Shown here: one piece after another, positions 6,207 to 7,604 of the stretch | Numbering within the stretch: position 1 is the first letter of the stretch | How the letters are laid out: every line of letters begins with the position of its first letter | NCBI GenBank assembly: GCA_026713405.1 | Contig: JAPOON010000250.1 | Coordinates: 1-7,604, forward strand | DNA from: Gammaproteobacteria bacterium | GTDB lineage: Bacteria; Pseudomonadota; Gammaproteobacteria; Pseudomonadales; Azotimanducaceae_A | Reading direction: 5' to 3' | DNA length: 7,604 bases | The notes under the pieces: generated by a model | What the model was told of the DNA's origin: nothing | Seen by the model: only the letters and a program-made list of their open reading frames with translations | The model's database searches: none | Position numbers and translations under genes: made by a program

Positions 6207-6218
6207 GCGTGCATCGGT
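6198..6218. promoter_or_regulatory. Inverted repeat over the candidate -10 box (possible operator)
   Basis: ACCGAT (6198-6203), a 9-nt spacer and ATCGGT (6213-6218) are perfectly complementary arms spanning the candidate -10 element. The position fits a repressor site, perhaps for autoregulation of parB. The arms are short, so chance is possible. Confidence 0.3.
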
Positions 6219-6307
6219 CAAATCTTTTTCCAATCACGCGTCGCGAACTGGCAGATCCAGTGTTTTCGCCAGCTGTGGTTGGAGTACGGCGAACAGGCAA
6301 TAGGCGG

Positions 6308-6314
6308 AAAGGAG
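6308..6314 (+). promoter_or_regulatory. Ribosome binding site deciding the parB start
   Basis: AAAGGAG ends one nt before ATG 6316, too close for initiation, but 7 nt before the in-frame ATG 6322. The latter is therefore the more likely start. Confidence 0.65.
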
Positions 6315-6321
6315 CATGGTG

Positions 6322-7440
6322 ATGGCTGACGAAGGACAGGAACTGGCCCAGGGCAGCGTAACAGAAGTCGTGAACGTCGAGACTTTCGACCCCTCCGAAG
6401 TGCGGCCGTGGCAGTATCACAACCGCACCCGGTCGGGAATGGACGACGCCTCGCTGAATTCGCTGGCGTCTTCAATCGTTCGTGACGGGCAGCAGCAACT
6501 GGGGCTCGCCAGGCGCCTGCCGGAGGGGGACACCCACGCGGTAGAAGTGATCTTTGGCGTGCGCCGCCTGGAAGCGTGCCGGCGCGCCGGCGTGCGCTGG
6601 CGTGCAGAGGTGCGCGACGCATCTTTCTCCGATGCCCAGTGCGCGGCGCTCATGCACGGCGAGAACGAGTGGACCGAAGGCGTTTCGCCCCTGGAGAACG
6701 CCGCCCAGTGGAAAGTCATGCTGGATGCCGGGGTATTCAAGAACCAGTCGGCGCTTGCGGCGCAACTCGGTTGCCACCGCGGCACGGTGTCCCGGGCGGT
6801 ACGCACGGCGACGGCGCTGTTGGGCGAGCGCTGGATCGAGCCTCTGGTACGCCCGGTGATGCACCAGTTCACCGGCCGCTCGGCGGACCGCCTGGCGGAC
6901 GCTTGCGTGGACAAGACACAGCGCCAGGCCGCCAGGCGGCGGGCGCGAAACCTGACGCCGGGTGTGCCGGCGGGCAGTCTCTACAACCTGCTGTTCAGCA
7001 CGGACGGCGACGAGAGCCGCCGGGAAACCCTGTTCGTGCGGCGCAAGGGCCAGGCGGGCGGCGGCGTGGTCGCGGCGAAAATCGAGCGCGATGGCGCGGG
7101 AGGGTTCTCCATAAGCGTTCGACCGCATGACCAGACGCCGTCGGAACTGGCCGAACGGGCGGAACAGATCGAGGCGCTGGTCGCCGCGGAGACCGCGGAG
7201 GCGGCGGGCGTGCGGCTGGGCAGGCGCCTGGCGTCGTTCCTGACGCCCGAGGAGGCGAAAGACGTGGCGCGATCCTGGCTCGAGGGCTGCATCTGGGCGG
7301 CGGCGCGCGACAGCGGCCTGCATTGGGATCAGTGGCGATGCGCGGCCGTGGCGGAGGTGCTGCGGACGCAGAAGGAGGGCTGGGAACGGGCGATGGTGCG
7401 GGCGATCGGCGGTGCGGAAGCGGATCCCGGCGGTGTCTAG
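6322..7440 (+). CDS. parB: ParB/Spo0J/RepB-type partition protein, plasmid-like, without adjacent parA
   Basis: This 372-residue protein is built like a ParB clamp. The N-terminal domain (about 20-120) includes a degenerate arginine-rich box GVRRLEACRRAG (79-90; usual form GERRxRA) and ENEWTEGVSPLE (114-125; usual form ENxxR followed by a P-x-E motif). A central helix-turn-helix region (about 139-165) contains SALAAQLGCHRGTVSRAV, the typical ParB specificity helix context. A C-terminal region (about 225-372) has a strand-rich part (FSISVRPHD) and helices that may dimerise. Chromosomal ParB proteins are usually about 280-300 residues, so this is longer and plasmid-like. Family knowledge: ParB binds parS, uses CTP to spread, and works with the ParA ATPase to segregate replicons. 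No parA lies in the 264 bp upstream; it could lie elsewhere or be absent. A transcription-regulator role is the main alternative. Confidence 0.8.
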   Translation: MADEGQELAQGSVTEVVNVETFDPSEVRPWQYHNRTRSGMDDASLNSLASSIVRDGQQQLGLARRLPEGDTHAVEVIFGVRRLEACRRAGVRWRAEVRDASFSDAQCAALMHGENEWTEGVSPLENAAQWKVMLDAGVFKNQSALAAQLGCHRGTVSRAVRTATALLGERWIEPLVRPVMHQFTGRSADRLADACVDKTQRQAARRRARNLTPGVPAGSLYNLLFSTDGDESRRETLFVRRKGQAGGGVVAAKIERDGAGGFSISVRPHDQTPSELAERAEQIEALVAAETAEAAGVRLGRRLASFLTPEEAKDVARSWLEGCIWAAARDSGLHWDQWRCAAVAEVLRTQKEGWERAMVRAIGGAEADPGGV

Positions 7441-7461
7441 CAGCCCGTGGCAAAAGTCCGC

Positions 7462-7477
7462 CGGCATTCGAACGCCG
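7462..7477. repeat. 16-bp near-palindrome after parB (possible ParB-type site)
   Basis: CGGC-A-TTCGAA-C-GCCG is symmetric at 14 of 16 positions and starts 21 bp after the parB stop. Its size resembles parS sites, but its sequence is unlike the canonical TGTTTCACGTGAAACA. Confidence 0.35.
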
Positions 7478-7478
7478 C

Positions 7479-7601
7479 TGCGCCCGCCTGACTGCATTTT
7501 CGTGCGAGGTGTGCCCCCTCGCGCTCCCCGGGCTGAAGGCTCCGCTCGTCGCTCAAATATGCCCGATATTCTCGCTCCTCGCGCCTTGTCAGACGGGCGC
7601 A
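7479..7601. repeat. 123-bp element bounded by 14-nt inverted repeats
   Basis: TGCGCCCGCCTGAC (7479-7492) is the reverse complement of GTCAGACGGGCGCA (7588-7601) except at one position. Inside are a hairpin with stem 7502-7509/7517-7524 (core GCGAGG/CCTCGC, 7-nt loop) and AATAT-GCCCG-ATATT (7556-7570). A further CCTCGC (7578-7583) mirrors the left GCGAGG. The layout resembles a REP/BIME or MITE-like intergenic palindrome. No gene is visible. Symmetry ends at these coordinates, but the window stops three bases later, so the true boundary is not fully tested. Confidence 0.55.
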
Positions 7602-7604
7602 TCC

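Larger units (their letters stand above)
6058..6321. other. Non-coding region between the catabolic unit and parB
   Basis: No convincing gene in 264 bp. It holds a small stem CGCCC-ATGA-GGGCG (6132-6145) without a T-run, a candidate promoter with an overlapping inverted repeat (listed separately), and an inverted pair TTCGCC (6265-6270) and GGCGAA (6288-6293) in the presumed parB leader. No T-rich intrinsic terminator for the catabolic unit is visible. Confidence 0.6.

Noticed and set aside
7449..7490. A tRNA-like T-arm (TTCGAA context) after parB, possible integration site
   Set aside because: The stem and loop sizes do not fit a T-arm, no acceptor or anticodon arms could be built around it, and no CCA end is present.
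6472..7602. A 376-codon minus-strand open frame opposite parB
   Set aside because: It mirrors the ParB gene and its translation is arginine/alanine-rich without motifs; the ParB frame has clear domains.
1..7604. CRISPR arrays, rRNA, tRNA, insertion sequences or canonical parS
   Set aside because: No regular spacer-repeat pattern, RNA gene signature, transposase frame or TGTTTCACGTGAAACA match was found.

Overview
The window is GC-rich DNA with every convincing gene on the + strand. It holds part of an aerobic steroid (cholesterol, bile acid or androgen type) degradation cluster, followed by a plasmid-type ParB gene. The proteins are recognisable relatives of the mycobacterial Hsa and Ipd enzymes. 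The order hsaF-hsaC-ipdA-ipdB-ipdC-SDR-maoC, with an extradiol dioxygenase joined directly to the ring C/D genes, is not the Mycobacterium tuberculosis layout as I remember it. Base composition, purine-rich ribosome sites and the ParB type suggest a proteobacterium, possibly a gammaproteobacterium. That taxonomic guess is inference only.

Layout. Positions 1-666 are the 3' part of a 4-hydroxy-2-oxoacid aldolase (HsaF/TesG/DmpG type). Positions 663-1559 are a type I extradiol ring-cleavage dioxygenase (HsaC/TesB/BphC type), joined to the aldolase by an ATGA overlap. Positions 1560-1742 form a short gap made almost entirely of two tandem, gap-free copies of an 80-bp sequence. Each copy contains a micro-ORF and a purine-rich ribosome-site-like stretch. 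Positions 1743-2618 and 2660-3445 are the two subunits of the IpdAB CoA-transferase-like ring hydrolase. Positions 3455-4522 are the IpdC flavoprotein. A 43-codon ORF with a strong ribosome site (4548-4679) overlaps the GTG start of a short-chain dehydrogenase (4676-5557). A MaoC/hot-dog enoyl-CoA hydratase (5605-6057) follows. Positions 6058-6321 are non-coding and carry a candidate promoter for the parB-like gene (6322-7440). The last 164 bases hold a near-palindrome and an element bounded by 14-nt inverted repeats.

How the genes work together. HsaC opens the catechol made from steroid ring A. Downstream hydrolysis and hydration (enzymes outside the window) yield a 4-hydroxy-2-oxo acid, which HsaF cleaves to pyruvate and an aldehyde. 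The C/D-ring remnant, as a CoA thioester, is processed by IpdC (flavin-dependent oxidation) and IpdAB (opening of the last ring). The SDR and MaoC proteins together resemble the two enzymatic halves of peroxisomal multifunctional enzyme type 2, that is, a hydratase and a (3R)-hydroxyacyl-CoA dehydrogenase. They probably serve beta-oxidation of a steroid-derived acyl-CoA. Tight spacing suggests one polycistronic unit from before base 1 to 6057. The ParB gene appears to be a separate unit and hints that the catabolic cluster sits on a plasmid, chromid or integrated element.
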